This document shows positions 15,969 through 23,798 of a DNA stretch of 64,000 nt, piece after piece. The notes beneath the pieces were generated by a model. The model ran no database searches. It was not told where the DNA came from and worked only from the letters and a program-made list of their open reading frames with translations. Position 1 is the first letter of the stretch. Every line of letters begins with the position of its first letter. This stretch comes from DASYLJ01 sp964432595. Its GTDB lineage: Bacteria > Desulfobacterota > Binatia > DP-6. The translations under genes and the position numbers were made by a program. Location of the stretch: contig CAYSOF010000022.1 in NCBI GenBank assembly GCA_964432595.1, positions 55,807-119,806 of the forward strand. Reading direction: 5' to 3'.

Positions 15969-18133
15969 TGTGGCCCACGCTGGTCCGTTCGCTCGCCGTG
16001 CTCGCCGTCGTGCTTGCACTGTTCGTCCCCCATCGCCAGGACCGGCCGCGGCCGAGCGAGCCCCTGCGGACGCGCCACCTGCTGCCCGACGGCTCGCCGA
16101 AGTACACGAACCGCCTCGCCGCCGAGCCCAGCCCGTATCTGCGCCAGCACGCCCACAATCCCGTGGACTGGTACCCGTGGGGCGAGGAGGCGTTCGCGGC
16201 GGCGCGCGCGCAGAACAAGCCGATCTTCCTCAGCATCGGCTACGCGACCTGCCACTGGTGCCACGTGATGGAGGAGGAGTCGTTCGAGGACGAGGAGATC
16301 GCCCGCTACCTGAACGACAACTACGTCGCCATCAAGGTCGATCGCGAGCAGCGTCCCGACGTCGACGGCGTCTACATGACGGCGGTGCAGACGATGGGCG
16401 TCGGCGGCGGCTGGCCGCTGAACGTCTGGCTCACGCCCGACGGCAAGCCCTTCTACGGCGGCACGTACTTCCCGCCGCGCGCCGGTGATCGCGGCCGCAA
16501 AGCGGGATTCCTCGACTTCCTGCAGACCCTCGCGACGGCGTATCGCGACGACCCCGCGCGCATCGACACGATCACCGCCGACCTCGTCGGCCGTCTCGAG
16601 CGCGCTCTCGGAACGCGTCCGGCCGCCGAGACGCTGCCCGGTGCGGTCGCGCTGCAGCTCGGCAGCGTGCAGACGCTCGCGACCTTCGAGCCCGAGCACG
16701 GCGGCTTCGGCTCGGCGCCGAAGTTTCCGCGCACGGTGGCGATCGAGCTCCTCCTGCGCTGGCACCGCCGGACCGGCGACCCCGAGGCGCTCCAGGCCGT
16801 CGTGCGCACGCTCGAGGCGATGGAGCGCGGCGGCATCCACGACCAGGTCGGCGGCGGCTTTCATCGCTACGCGACCGACGACGCCTGGAACGTGCCGCAC
16901 TTCGAGAAGATGCTGCCCGACCAGGCGCTGCTCGCCGTCGCCTACCTCGAGGGCTACCAGGCCGCCGGCCGCGCGGACTTCGCCGCCACCGCGCGCCGCA
17001 CGCTCGAGTTCATGATCCGCGAGATGACCGATCCCGACGGCGGGTTCTGGTCGGCGTTCGACGCCGACAGCGAAGGCCACGAGGGCCGCTTCTACACCTG
17101 GACGCCGGACGAGATGACCGCCGTGCTCGATCCCGACACCCTCGCGTTCGTGGCCACCCATCTCGGACAGGCGGACCTCGAAGGGCGCGGCGTGCTGCAC
17201 CTGAAGCAGCCGGTCCCCGAGGACGAGCGGGCGCGGTTCGACGCCGCGCTCGCGGCGCTCTACGAAGCGCGCGCGCACCGCGTGCCACCGCTGATCGATC
17301 GCAAGGTGATCACGGCGTGGAACGGCCTCGCCATCTCGGCGATGGCGCGCGGCGGCCGCGTACTCGACGAGCCGACCTTCACCGCCGCCGCCGTGCGCGC
17401 CGCCGACTTCGCGCTCGGCACGCTGGCCGACGGCGACCGCCTGTACCGCAGCGCGCTCGACGGCACGGCGAGCGGCCCGGCCTTCCTGGACGACTACGCG
17501 TTTCTCGTCGCCGGCCTGATCGATCTCTTCGAAACGACCGGCGACCCGCGCTGGCTGTCGCGCGCCATCGCGCTCCAGCGCACGCTCGACCGTCGCTTCG
17601 CCGATCCGGCCGGCGGCTGGTTCCGTACGGCGGACGACCACGAGCGGCTGCTCGTGCGCGAGAAGCCCGACTACGACGGCGCCGAGCCCGCGGGCAGCTC
17701 CGTCGCCGTACAGAACGCGCTGCGGCTGCACGAGCTCACCACCGACGACGCGTGGCGCGTCGTCGCCGACCGCGCGCTGATGGCCGCGGCGCCGACGCTC
17801 ACGTCGACGCCGAGCTCCATGCCGCGCATGCTCTGCGCGCTCGACTTCCGGCTCGACACGCCGAAGGAGATCATCGTCGTGCGGCCCGAGGGCGACCGCG
17901 CCACCGCGCTCATGGAGCCGCTCCGGACGACGTTTCTGCCGAACGCGGTCTTCGCGGTGCTGACGCCGGCGGCCGAGCCCGCGGTGGCGGCGGTGGTCCC
18001 GCTGGTGGCGGAGAAGCCGCTGCAGGACGGCAAGCCGACGGCCTACGTCTGCGAGAAGCAGGTCTGCCGCCTGCCGACCACCGACCCCGTGGCGCTCGCC
18101 ACGGAAGTGAAGCAGGTCACGCGGCTGCCGTAG
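15968..18133 (+). CDS. YyaL/SPATA20-like protein: DUF255 thioredoxin domain plus (alpha/alpha)6 barrel
   Basis: A 721-residue protein. A short hydrophobic N-terminus (residues 4-20) suggests an anchor or signal, which is not universal in the family. The DUF255 domain starts with NRLAAEPSPYLRQHAHNPVD and has CHWCHVM near residue 98 and GGWPLNVWLTPDG near 140. Residues 230-600 resemble the six-hairpin glycosidase-like barrel of the YyaL group (GGGFHRYATD, WSAFDADSEGHEG, ITAWNGL). The last ~100 residues are another family-typical segment. The function is unknown; the family resembles N-acyl-glucosamine epimerases fused to a thioredoxin. The start overlaps the preceding ATPase stop by one base. 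Confidence 0.9.
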   Translation: MWPTLVRSLAVLAVVLALFVPHRQDRPRPSEPLRTRHLLPDGSPKYTNRLAAEPSPYLRQHAHNPVDWYPWGEEAFAAARAQNKPIFLSIGYATCHWCHVMEEESFEDEEIARYLNDNYVAIKVDREQRPDVDGVYMTAVQTMGVGGGWPLNVWLTPDGKPFYGGTYFPPRAGDRGRKAGFLDFLQTLATAYRDDPARIDTITADLVGRLERALGTRPAAETLPGAVALQLGSVQTLATFEPEHGGFGSAPKFPRTVAIELLLRWHRRTGDPEALQAVVRTLEAMERGGIHDQVGGGFHRYATDDAWNVPHFEKMLPDQALLAVAYLEGYQAAGRADFAATARRTLEFMIREMTDPDGGFWSAFDADSEGHEGRFYTWTPDEMTAVLDPDTLAFVATHLGQADLEGRGVLHLKQPVPEDERARFDAALAALYEARAHRVPPLIDRKVITAWNGLAISAMARGGRVLDEPTFTAAAVRAADFALGTLADGDRLYRSALDGTASGPAFLDDYAFLVAGLIDLFETTGDPRWLSRAIALQRTLDRRFADPAGGWFRTADDHERLLVREKPDYDGAEPAGSSVAVQNALRLHELTTDDAWRVVADRALMAAAPTLTSTPSSMPRMLCALDFRLDTPKEIIVVRPEGDRATALMEPLRTTFLPNAVFAVLTPAAEPAVAAVVPLVAEKPLQDGKPTAYVCEKQVCRLPTTDPVALATEVKQVTRLP

Positions 18134-18136
18134 CGC

Positions 18137-19915
18137 TCATTGCGCCAGCGCGAAGACGTGCACCGGCTGCGCGGGCGCGCCGGCCGGCACCACGACGCGC
18201 AGATCGGCGCCGCTCACCGTCGCGCCGACCGCGCCGGTGCCGAGTAGCCGGACGCCGCCCGGCGCGCCGACCCCGAGCAGCGTGACCTCGCCCGACGGCA
18301 GCGGACCCATCACCGCCGCGTATACGACGTCACCGTCGCGGCTCGTGGTGAACCGGACCTCCGTGCCGTCCGCGGTCGCGCCGGCCGCACGCGTCCACGG
18401 CCGCGTCGCGTAGATGGCCTCGCCGTTCACCGCGAGCCAGGCCCCCATCGCCTGCAGGCGATCGACCTGCACCGCCGGCACCGTGCCGTCGGCCATCGGC
18501 CCCACGTTGAGCAGCAGGTTGCCGTTCTTGCTGACGACGTCGACGAGCATCCGGATCAGCGTCTCCGACGTCTCGTAGTCGGCGTCCGTCTCGTTGCGGT
18601 TGTAGCCGAAGCCGCGGCCCATCCCGCGCACCGTCTCGAACTTCTTCGCCGAGATGTCGGTGAGCACGGTGAACTCCGGCGTCACGAAGTCGTGGTGCGT
18701 CTGGCCGGCGAAGAGGCTGAAGCGGTCGTTGATGACGCCGTCGGGGACGGCGGCGTAGTAGTCGGCGAAGAGCTGCAGCGCGTTGCCGGCATCGGGAAAG
18801 CCGATGTCGTTCCAGAGCGCCGCCGGGCGATAGCGGTCGATCAGCTCGCGCCAGTGCGCGTTCGCATAGGCGGCGTACTCCGGCGTCTGCGGCACGACGG
18901 TCAGCGCGTCGAGCGCGGTTTGCACCGGCCCGGGCTGGATCGACCAGTCGAAGCCGCCCGAGTAGTAGAGGCCCATCCGCATGCAGCGGTCGCGCACGGC
19001 GCTCGACAGCTCGCCGACGACGTCGCGCGACGTGTTCCAGCCGGGCGTGACGGGATGCTCCACGTCCGTCGGCCACAGGGAGAAGCCGTCGTGGTGCTTC
19101 GTCACGAGCACGACGTAGCGCGCGCCGGCGGCGCGAAAGAGGTCGGCCCACGCGTCGGCCGACCACGCCGCCGCCTCGGCCTCGAACGCCGGACGGAAGT
19201 CCTCGTAGGGGAAGTCGGCGCCGTACGTGTCGGCGTGATGCTGTTGCGCCGGCGAGCCGGGAATGCGGATCGTGTTCGGGTACCACTCGACGTACGGGAT
19301 ATGGGTGAAGAAGTCGCGGCCGAAGTCGGGCGGCTCGATCAGCTTGCCGCAGCAGAGCCACTCGCCCGCGTCCGTCGTCGTCTCGGCCCATGCGGGGATC
19401 GTGTAGATGCCCCAGTGGATCATGATCCCGAACTTGGCGTCGTCGAACCAGCGCGGCAGCGGATGTGTGGCGAGCGACGGCCGCGTCGGCGCGTACGGCA
19501 CGGGCGCCGTGTCGAAGACGCCGTCGCCGCAGTCGGTGCGGACGGCCGAGACGTCGCGTCGATAGCCGCGCGCGGTCAGCCGGCCGACGAGGCGCGTGCA
19601 GTCGTCGACGACGCGGGCGCGCAGGTTCACCGGTCCGCTGAACCCCGGACACGACGCCCAGCGGGCACGGATCCGCGTGACGCCGCCGCGAGTCGTGCGA
19701 CGGACGCGCGGCTCGACGAGCGGACAGACGTCGCCGAGGCCGACCAGCGCGCCGACCTCGACCGTCGGGCTGCCCGCCAGCGGCTCGCCGTCGACGGTGA
19801 ACTGCGCCGAGCGACAGGCGGGCGGGCGCGGCGCGGCGCCGGCACCGCCGGCGAGCACGAGGAGGCTCATTGCAGCGAGCACGGCGGATGCGAGGCGGCG
19901 GGACGTCGACGACAT
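18137..19915 (-). CDS. Secreted alpha-L-fucosidase-like glycoside hydrolase (GH29)
   Basis: A 592-residue protein from the ATG at 19915 with a signal peptide of about 27 residues. Residues 30-150 are an unusual N-terminal Cys-containing extension. From about 160 the GH29 barrel is clear: WFDDAKFGIMIHWG, AGARYVVLVTKHHDGFSLW, a GLYYSGGFDW segment, and ALWNDIGFP where Asp is the expected nucleophile. NLLLNVGPMADGT and WLAVNGEAIYATRPW close the catalytic domain, followed by a beta-sandwich. The family removes alpha-L-fucose from glycans. It is convergent with the YyaL-like gene (3-base gap) and divergent from the GH5 gene 54 bases away; both neighbours suggest extracellular glycan degradation. 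Confidence 0.87.
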   Translation of the reverse strand: MSSTSRRLASAVLAAMSLLVLAGGAGAAPRPPACRSAQFTVDGEPLAGSPTVEVGALVGLGDVCPLVEPRVRRTTRGGVTRIRARWASCPGFSGPVNLRARVVDDCTRLVGRLTARGYRRDVSAVRTDCGDGVFDTAPVPYAPTRPSLATHPLPRWFDDAKFGIMIHWGIYTIPAWAETTTDAGEWLCCGKLIEPPDFGRDFFTHIPYVEWYPNTIRIPGSPAQQHHADTYGADFPYEDFRPAFEAEAAAWSADAWADLFRAAGARYVVLVTKHHDGFSLWPTDVEHPVTPGWNTSRDVVGELSSAVRDRCMRMGLYYSGGFDWSIQPGPVQTALDALTVVPQTPEYAAYANAHWRELIDRYRPAALWNDIGFPDAGNALQLFADYYAAVPDGVINDRFSLFAGQTHHDFVTPEFTVLTDISAKKFETVRGMGRGFGYNRNETDADYETSETLIRMLVDVVSKNGNLLLNVGPMADGTVPAVQVDRLQAMGAWLAVNGEAIYATRPWTRAAGATADGTEVRFTTSRDGDVVYAAVMGPLPSGEVTLLGVGAPGGVRLLGTGAVGATVSGADLRVVVPAGAPAQPVHVFALAQ

Positions 19916-19969
19916 GGCCTGGGTCGTTACGACGCGAATCGCGCTACCGTCAATGACGAACGCTCGTGT

Positions 19970-21424
19970 ATGACGCGCGTCATGCGCCTGTTCGTCGTTC
20001 TGGTTCTCGCCTCGACCCTTGCCCTTCCCGCCGCCGCGGCCGACTGTCCGACCGACGCCTACACGCTCTGGTCCCAGGGCATCCTGCGCGGCGCCAACGT
20101 CTTCCAGGGACGCAATCCCGGCGGCGCGTCGACCGGATTCGGCGACGGCGACTTCACCCAGGCCGACTTCGACGACCTCGCCGCCGCCGGCGCGAACTAC
20201 GTCCAGATCTCGCACGCAGGCACCTTCGCCGAGACGCCCCCCTACGCGCTCGATCCGGCGGCCGAGGCGAACCTCGATCGCGTCGTCGCCCTGGCCGGCG
20301 CGGCCAATCTCTACGCGGTGATCGCGTTCCGCTCCGGCCCGGGCCGCAACGAGAACGCGATCAGCAATCGCGGGGGCACACTGCACGAGACGATCTGGAC
20401 CGATCCCGCCGCGCGCACCGCCTGGGTGGAGATGCTAAGGCACACGGCGGAGCGGTACGGACCGAACCCGACCGTCATCGGCTACTCCATCATGGTCGAG
20501 CCGAATGCGTACGCGCGCCGCGGCTACATCGATCCGGGGCCGTTCTACGCGCAGTACGGCGGCACGCTGGAAGACGTGAACGTCCTGTACGGACTCGCGC
20601 GGACGGCGATCCGCGAGGTCGACGCCGAGACGCCGATCCTGCTCGAGCCCGAGGGCTACGGAAACGTCAGCTGGCTGCCCTTCGTGACGCCGATCGCCGA
20701 CGCGCACATCGTCTACACGGCGCACGACTACACGCCGTTCGACTACAGCCATCAGCAGGTGCCGAACGCGTCGTATCCCGGCACGTACTCCGTCGAGGGC
20801 GTGAACGTGACGGTCGACGAGCCGTTCCTCGCGAATTACCTGCAGACGCTGCAGACGTACGTCGACACGCACGGCGTGCCCGTCGCGCTCACGGAGTTCG
20901 GCGTGCACCGCAACGCGCCGAATGCCGCGACGTACCTCGCCGACCGGATCGCCATCCAGGACCTGCTCGGCAGCTGGGCCGTGTGGGTGTGGCAGCCCGC
21001 GGGCTTCATCGATCCCTTCAACATGCACGAGCCGTCGGCCGTGCTCGACGTCCTCCAGACGGCGTGGGCGGCGAACTGCCGGCGCGGCACGGGTGGCGGC
21101 GGTGGTGGTGGTGGCGGCGGCGGCGGCGGCGAGGGCGCCATCCAGGGCGTCGCGCGCAAGCTGCGGCGCAACGGGAGCACCGGGAAGCCGCTGCTCAAGG
21201 TGAAGGTGACGGTGGGCGCGACGACGGTGAAGACGAAGAAGAAGCCGGCGAAGGGCGGCTACGCGTTCACGGTCGCCGCCGGCACGCGCCGCATGACCGC
21301 GGTGCTCGGCAAGCGCGCCTGCCACGTCGGCACGCCGGACGGCCCGGCGGCGCTCGACGTCGTGGTGGCCGGCGGCGAGCAGCGCACGGTCGACGTGTTC
21401 TGCGGGCGCGAGGCGGCGCAGTAG
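19970..21424 (+). CDS. Secreted GH5-like cellulase/mannanase with poly-Gly linker
   Basis: A 484-residue protein. Starts at 19970 and 19982 are both possible; the signal peptide ends near AAAADC. The barrel (about residues 35-365) begins LRGANVFQG and has YSIMVEPNAY with the acid/base Glu and LTEFGVHR with the nucleophile Glu, then WAVWVWQPAG. This order fits clan GH-A, family 5. Thirteen consecutive Gly residues (codons 21092-21130) link it to a C-terminal ~95-residue Lys-rich domain (GVARKLRRNG, then KVKVTVGATTVKTKKK and GGYAFTV) that looks like a carboxypeptidase-regulatory-type beta domain. Hydrolysis of a beta-linked polysaccharide outside the cell is likely. Confidence 0.82.
   Translation: MTRVMRLFVVLVLASTLALPAAAADCPTDAYTLWSQGILRGANVFQGRNPGGASTGFGDGDFTQADFDDLAAAGANYVQISHAGTFAETPPYALDPAAEANLDRVVALAGAANLYAVIAFRSGPGRNENAISNRGGTLHETIWTDPAARTAWVEMLRHTAERYGPNPTVIGYSIMVEPNAYARRGYIDPGPFYAQYGGTLEDVNVLYGLARTAIREVDAETPILLEPEGYGNVSWLPFVTPIADAHIVYTAHDYTPFDYSHQQVPNASYPGTYSVEGVNVTVDEPFLANYLQTLQTYVDTHGVPVALTEFGVHRNAPNAATYLADRIAIQDLLGSWAVWVWQPAGFIDPFNMHEPSAVLDVLQTAWAANCRRGTGGGGGGGGGGGGGEGAIQGVARKLRRNGSTGKPLLKVKVTVGATTVKTKKKPAKGGYAFTVAAGTRRMTAVLGKRACHVGTPDGPAALDVVVAGGEQRTVDVFCGREAAQ
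21092..21130 (+). repeat. GGN codon run (13 Gly)
   Basis: Thirteen GGT/GGC codons in a row within the GH5 gene form a flexible linker. A run like this is prone to length change by slippage, so it could vary between strains. Confidence 0.9.
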
Positions 21425-21802
21425 CTACGGCAGGCGCTCGACGTTCGGGCCCGTGGTTCGATCCTGCGCCGCGCCGTCGACGACGCCGTCGCCGTCCTGG
21501 GTGCGGATGCCGCGCGAGCGCTTGTGCACGCGCGATTGCTGCGGCGTCACGATCGAGACGTGCGCGCGCGGCGCTTCGCGCGGCGGTAGCGTCGGCACCG
21601 CGCCTGCCCGGCTACGGCCGAGCACGTTCGGGGCGGGCTGCTGCTCGGCACCCGGGGCAGCTGGCTCTGGTTGCTGCTGCGGCGGGGCCGCGGGCTGCTG
21701 CTGTGGCGGGGCCGGCACCGGGGCGGCCTGCTGCGCGTGCATGGTCGCGGGACCCGCAATCGCCGTGATCGCGAGCGCGACGCGAACCGTCGCGATCCAC
21801 AT
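21425..21802 (-). CDS. Small exported Pro/Gln-rich protein, function unknown
   Basis: A 125-residue protein from the ATG at 21802. A signal peptide of about 23 residues ends MHAQQ. Residues 24-60 are mostly Pro, Ala and Gln (repeated PPQQQP). The rest is polar, with Arg-rich and Asp/Gly-rich stretches and no domain I recognise. Its stop codon abuts that of the GH5 gene (21424/21425), and it is divergent from the YihY gene. It is kept because the leader and the intergenic fit are good, though composition alone cannot prove it is expressed. Confidence 0.5.
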   Translation of the reverse strand: MWIATVRVALAITAIAGPATMHAQQAAPVPAPPQQQPAAPPQQQPEPAAPGAEQQPAPNVLGRSRAGAVPTLPPREAPRAHVSIVTPQQSRVHKRSRGIRTQDGDGVVDGAAQDRTTGPNVERLP

Positions 21803-21946
21803 GCCTCATCGGTATACGCCGTCCGGCGCACGTCAATCCCGCTCCGTCCGGGCAGATCGCGCCTGTAATTTCTCCTTCGGGCGGTCGTGGCGCGCGGCCG
21901 ACCTGCGACGGATCGCGACGGCGCAGCGGCATGGAATCTGCTGCGC

Positions 21947-22867
21947 ATGGGAGCGATGCGAGCCGTCTGGCCCCTCCTGCGCGAGACGTACACGGAGTGG
22001 ACCGCCGACGGCGCGCCGCGGCTGGCGGCCGCGCTTGCCTACTACACCGCGTTCTCGATCGGCCCGTTGCTGATCCTCATCATCGCCGTGGCGGGCGCGC
22101 TCTTCGGCGACGAGGCGGTCCGCGGCCAGGTGGCGGCGCAGATGGACGGCCTGATCGGCAGCGACGGCGCCCGGATGCTCGAGGAGATGATCGAGAACGC
22201 CGCCGCGGAACGCTCGGGCATCCTCGCCACCACGGTCAGCGTCGCCGCGCTGATCCTCGGCGCGACGGGCGTCTTCGGCGAGCTGCAGGCGATGATGAAC
22301 ACCATCTGGGACGTCGAGCGCCCCGCCACGGCGGGCGGCATCGCCGCCATGCTGCGCACGCGGCTGCTGTCGTTCGGCATGATCCTCGGCATCGCGTTCC
22401 TGCTGCTCGTCTCGCTCGTCGTCAGCGCGGTCATCGCCGCGGCGAGCGGTTGGAGCCGCGCCCTGCTGCCGGGCATGGATGCCCTCTGGCATCTCGTCGA
22501 CATCGCGGTGTCCCTCGGCGTGACGACGGCGCTCTTCGCGATGATCTTCAAGTTCCTGCCCGACGCCGCCATCGCGTGGCGCGACGTCGTGTCGGGCGCC
22601 TTCCTGACGGCCGTGCTGTTCACGCTCGGCAAGCTCGCGATCGGCTTCTATCTCGGCCGCAGCAGCGTGGCGTCGGTGTACGGCGCCGCAGGGTCCCTCG
22701 CGGTGTTGCTCGTCTGGATCTACTACGCGGCGCAGATCCTGTTCTTCGGCGCGGAGCTCACACAGGTGTACGCGAACCGTCACGGCACCCGTGTGGCGAG
22801 CGTACCGGCAGGCGCACCGGAGCCGACGCCCTCGCTGCGACGCCCGGCCGCGCCGGAAGCGACGTAG
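21947..22867 (+). CDS. YihY/BrkB-family inner-membrane protein
   Basis: A 306-residue protein. The ATG at 21947 is preferred; an upstream ATG at 21887 adds only a polar stretch. The family pattern is clear: TADGAPRLAAALAYYTAFSI at the first helix, six predicted membrane segments, IWDVERP in the second loop, and the closing YGAAGSLAVLLVWIYYAAQI followed by FFGAELT. The YihY group was once mis-named ribonuclease BN; its role is unknown, with lipid or envelope functions suggested. The C-terminal ~30 residues are cytoplasmic and Pro-rich. Convergent with the GAF gene, 4 bases apart. Confidence 0.87.
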   Translation: MGAMRAVWPLLRETYTEWTADGAPRLAAALAYYTAFSIGPLLILIIAVAGALFGDEAVRGQVAAQMDGLIGSDGARMLEEMIENAAAERSGILATTVSVAALILGATGVFGELQAMMNTIWDVERPATAGGIAAMLRTRLLSFGMILGIAFLLLVSLVVSAVIAAASGWSRALLPGMDALWHLVDIAVSLGVTTALFAMIFKFLPDAAIAWRDVVSGAFLTAVLFTLGKLAIGFYLGRSSVASVYGAAGSLAVLLVWIYYAAQILFFGAELTQVYANRHGTRVASVPAGAPEPTPSLRRPAAPEAT

Positions 22868-22871
22868 GACG

Positions 22872-23627
22872 CTACCGCTGGTCGGCGGCGCCGGTGCCGC
22901 GCACGGTGACGAGCACCGCGACACCGGCGACGCACGCGACGATGCCCGCGAGCAGCGCGGGGTTCGTCACCACCGAACCGAGCGGCAACGCACGCGCCAG
23001 CGCCGCGAACGCCACCCACCCCGCCAGCAGCACGCCCGCCACGATCAACGCGACGCCGACGAGCCGCGCCAGGCGGCGCAGCATCGCCGCCTCGTCCCGC
23101 ATGCGGTCGTGCAGCTCGGCCTTCGCGTAGGCGACGGCGATGTCGCTGGCGACGGCGTCGAGGAACTCGATATCCTCGCCGCCCACCTGCGCGGCCGACG
23201 GATTCACGACCTCGACGACGCCGATGCAGGGGCCGCCGGTCCGAAGCGGCGCCGCGAGCAGCATCTGCGTGGTCGCGCCGGTCGCCTTGTCGACGCCGCG
23301 GTAGAACCGCGGGTCCTTGCCGACGTCGGGCACGATGATCGCCTCGCCGTGCGCCAGCACCCACCCGGCGATGCCCTGATCGGCCGGGAAGCGCAGCTCG
23401 GTGAGCTCGCGCTCCTCGGCTTCGCTCCCTTCGCGCTGGCTCGCGAGCGGGAAGCACAGCTCGTTGGTCGCCCGGTCGTGAATCAGCACGGCCGCTCCTT
23501 CGGCGTCGAAGAGGCGTCGCAGGCCGCTCGTCGCATGGCGCAGGACGTCGTCGAGTCGATCGAACGTCGCGAGACGACGGCTGAGATCGTACAGAAGCCG
23601 CAACCGCTCCGATGTCCCCGCCGTCAT
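22872..23627 (-). CDS. GAF-domain protein with two C-terminal membrane helices
   Basis: A 251-residue protein from the ATG at 23627. A short helix leads into a GAF domain (about residues 20-165), seen in FPADQGIAGWVLAHGEAIIVPDV and LAAPLRTGGPCIGVVEVVN, which is the usual GAF core. A helical connector then leads to two hydrophobic segments (about 195-215 and 220-242). There is no kinase, cyclase or output domain, so this is a membrane-tethered sensor of unknown ligand. It may act by binding a partner. It is divergent from the YVTN propeller gene. Confidence 0.78.
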   Translation of the reverse strand: MTAGTSERLRLLYDLSRRLATFDRLDDVLRHATSGLRRLFDAEGAAVLIHDRATNELCFPLASQREGSEAEERELTELRFPADQGIAGWVLAHGEAIIVPDVGKDPRFYRGVDKATGATTQMLLAAPLRTGGPCIGVVEVVNPSAAQVGGEDIEFLDAVASDIAVAYAKAELHDRMRDEAAMLRRLARLVGVALIVAGVLLAGWVAFAALARALPLGSVVTNPALLAGIVACVAGVAVLVTVRGTGAADQR

Positions 23628-23674
23628 GGCGCGCGACCGTAGGCGCAAGTCCTGCGGGAATCAACCAGCCGCAT

Positions 23675-23696
23675 CCGCGATTCGACGTAATCGCGG
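23675..23696. promoter_or_regulatory. Inverted repeat, candidate operator
   Basis: CCGCGATT, six bases, AATCGCGG: a perfect 8-bp inverted repeat in the 171-bp divergent region between the GAF gene and the propeller gene. An A-rich stretch follows directly. The spacing suits a dimeric DNA-binding protein. A hairpin is also possible but would lie outside both transcripts' 3' ends. Confidence 0.4.
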
Positions 23697-23798
23697 TCCA
23701 GAAAAAACGCTTGCTTGTGAGCGCGCCGTCATCGTACCGCTTGCGTGCTGCGGCCGTCGGCTCGTCGGACGGGAACGTCGCGTTCGGCCCCAGGTGTC

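Noticed and set aside
19930..19960. Short palindromes GTCGTTACGAC and CGTCAATGACG between the GH29 and GH5 genes
   Set aside because: The 5-bp arms are too short in GC-rich DNA to call operators without conservation.
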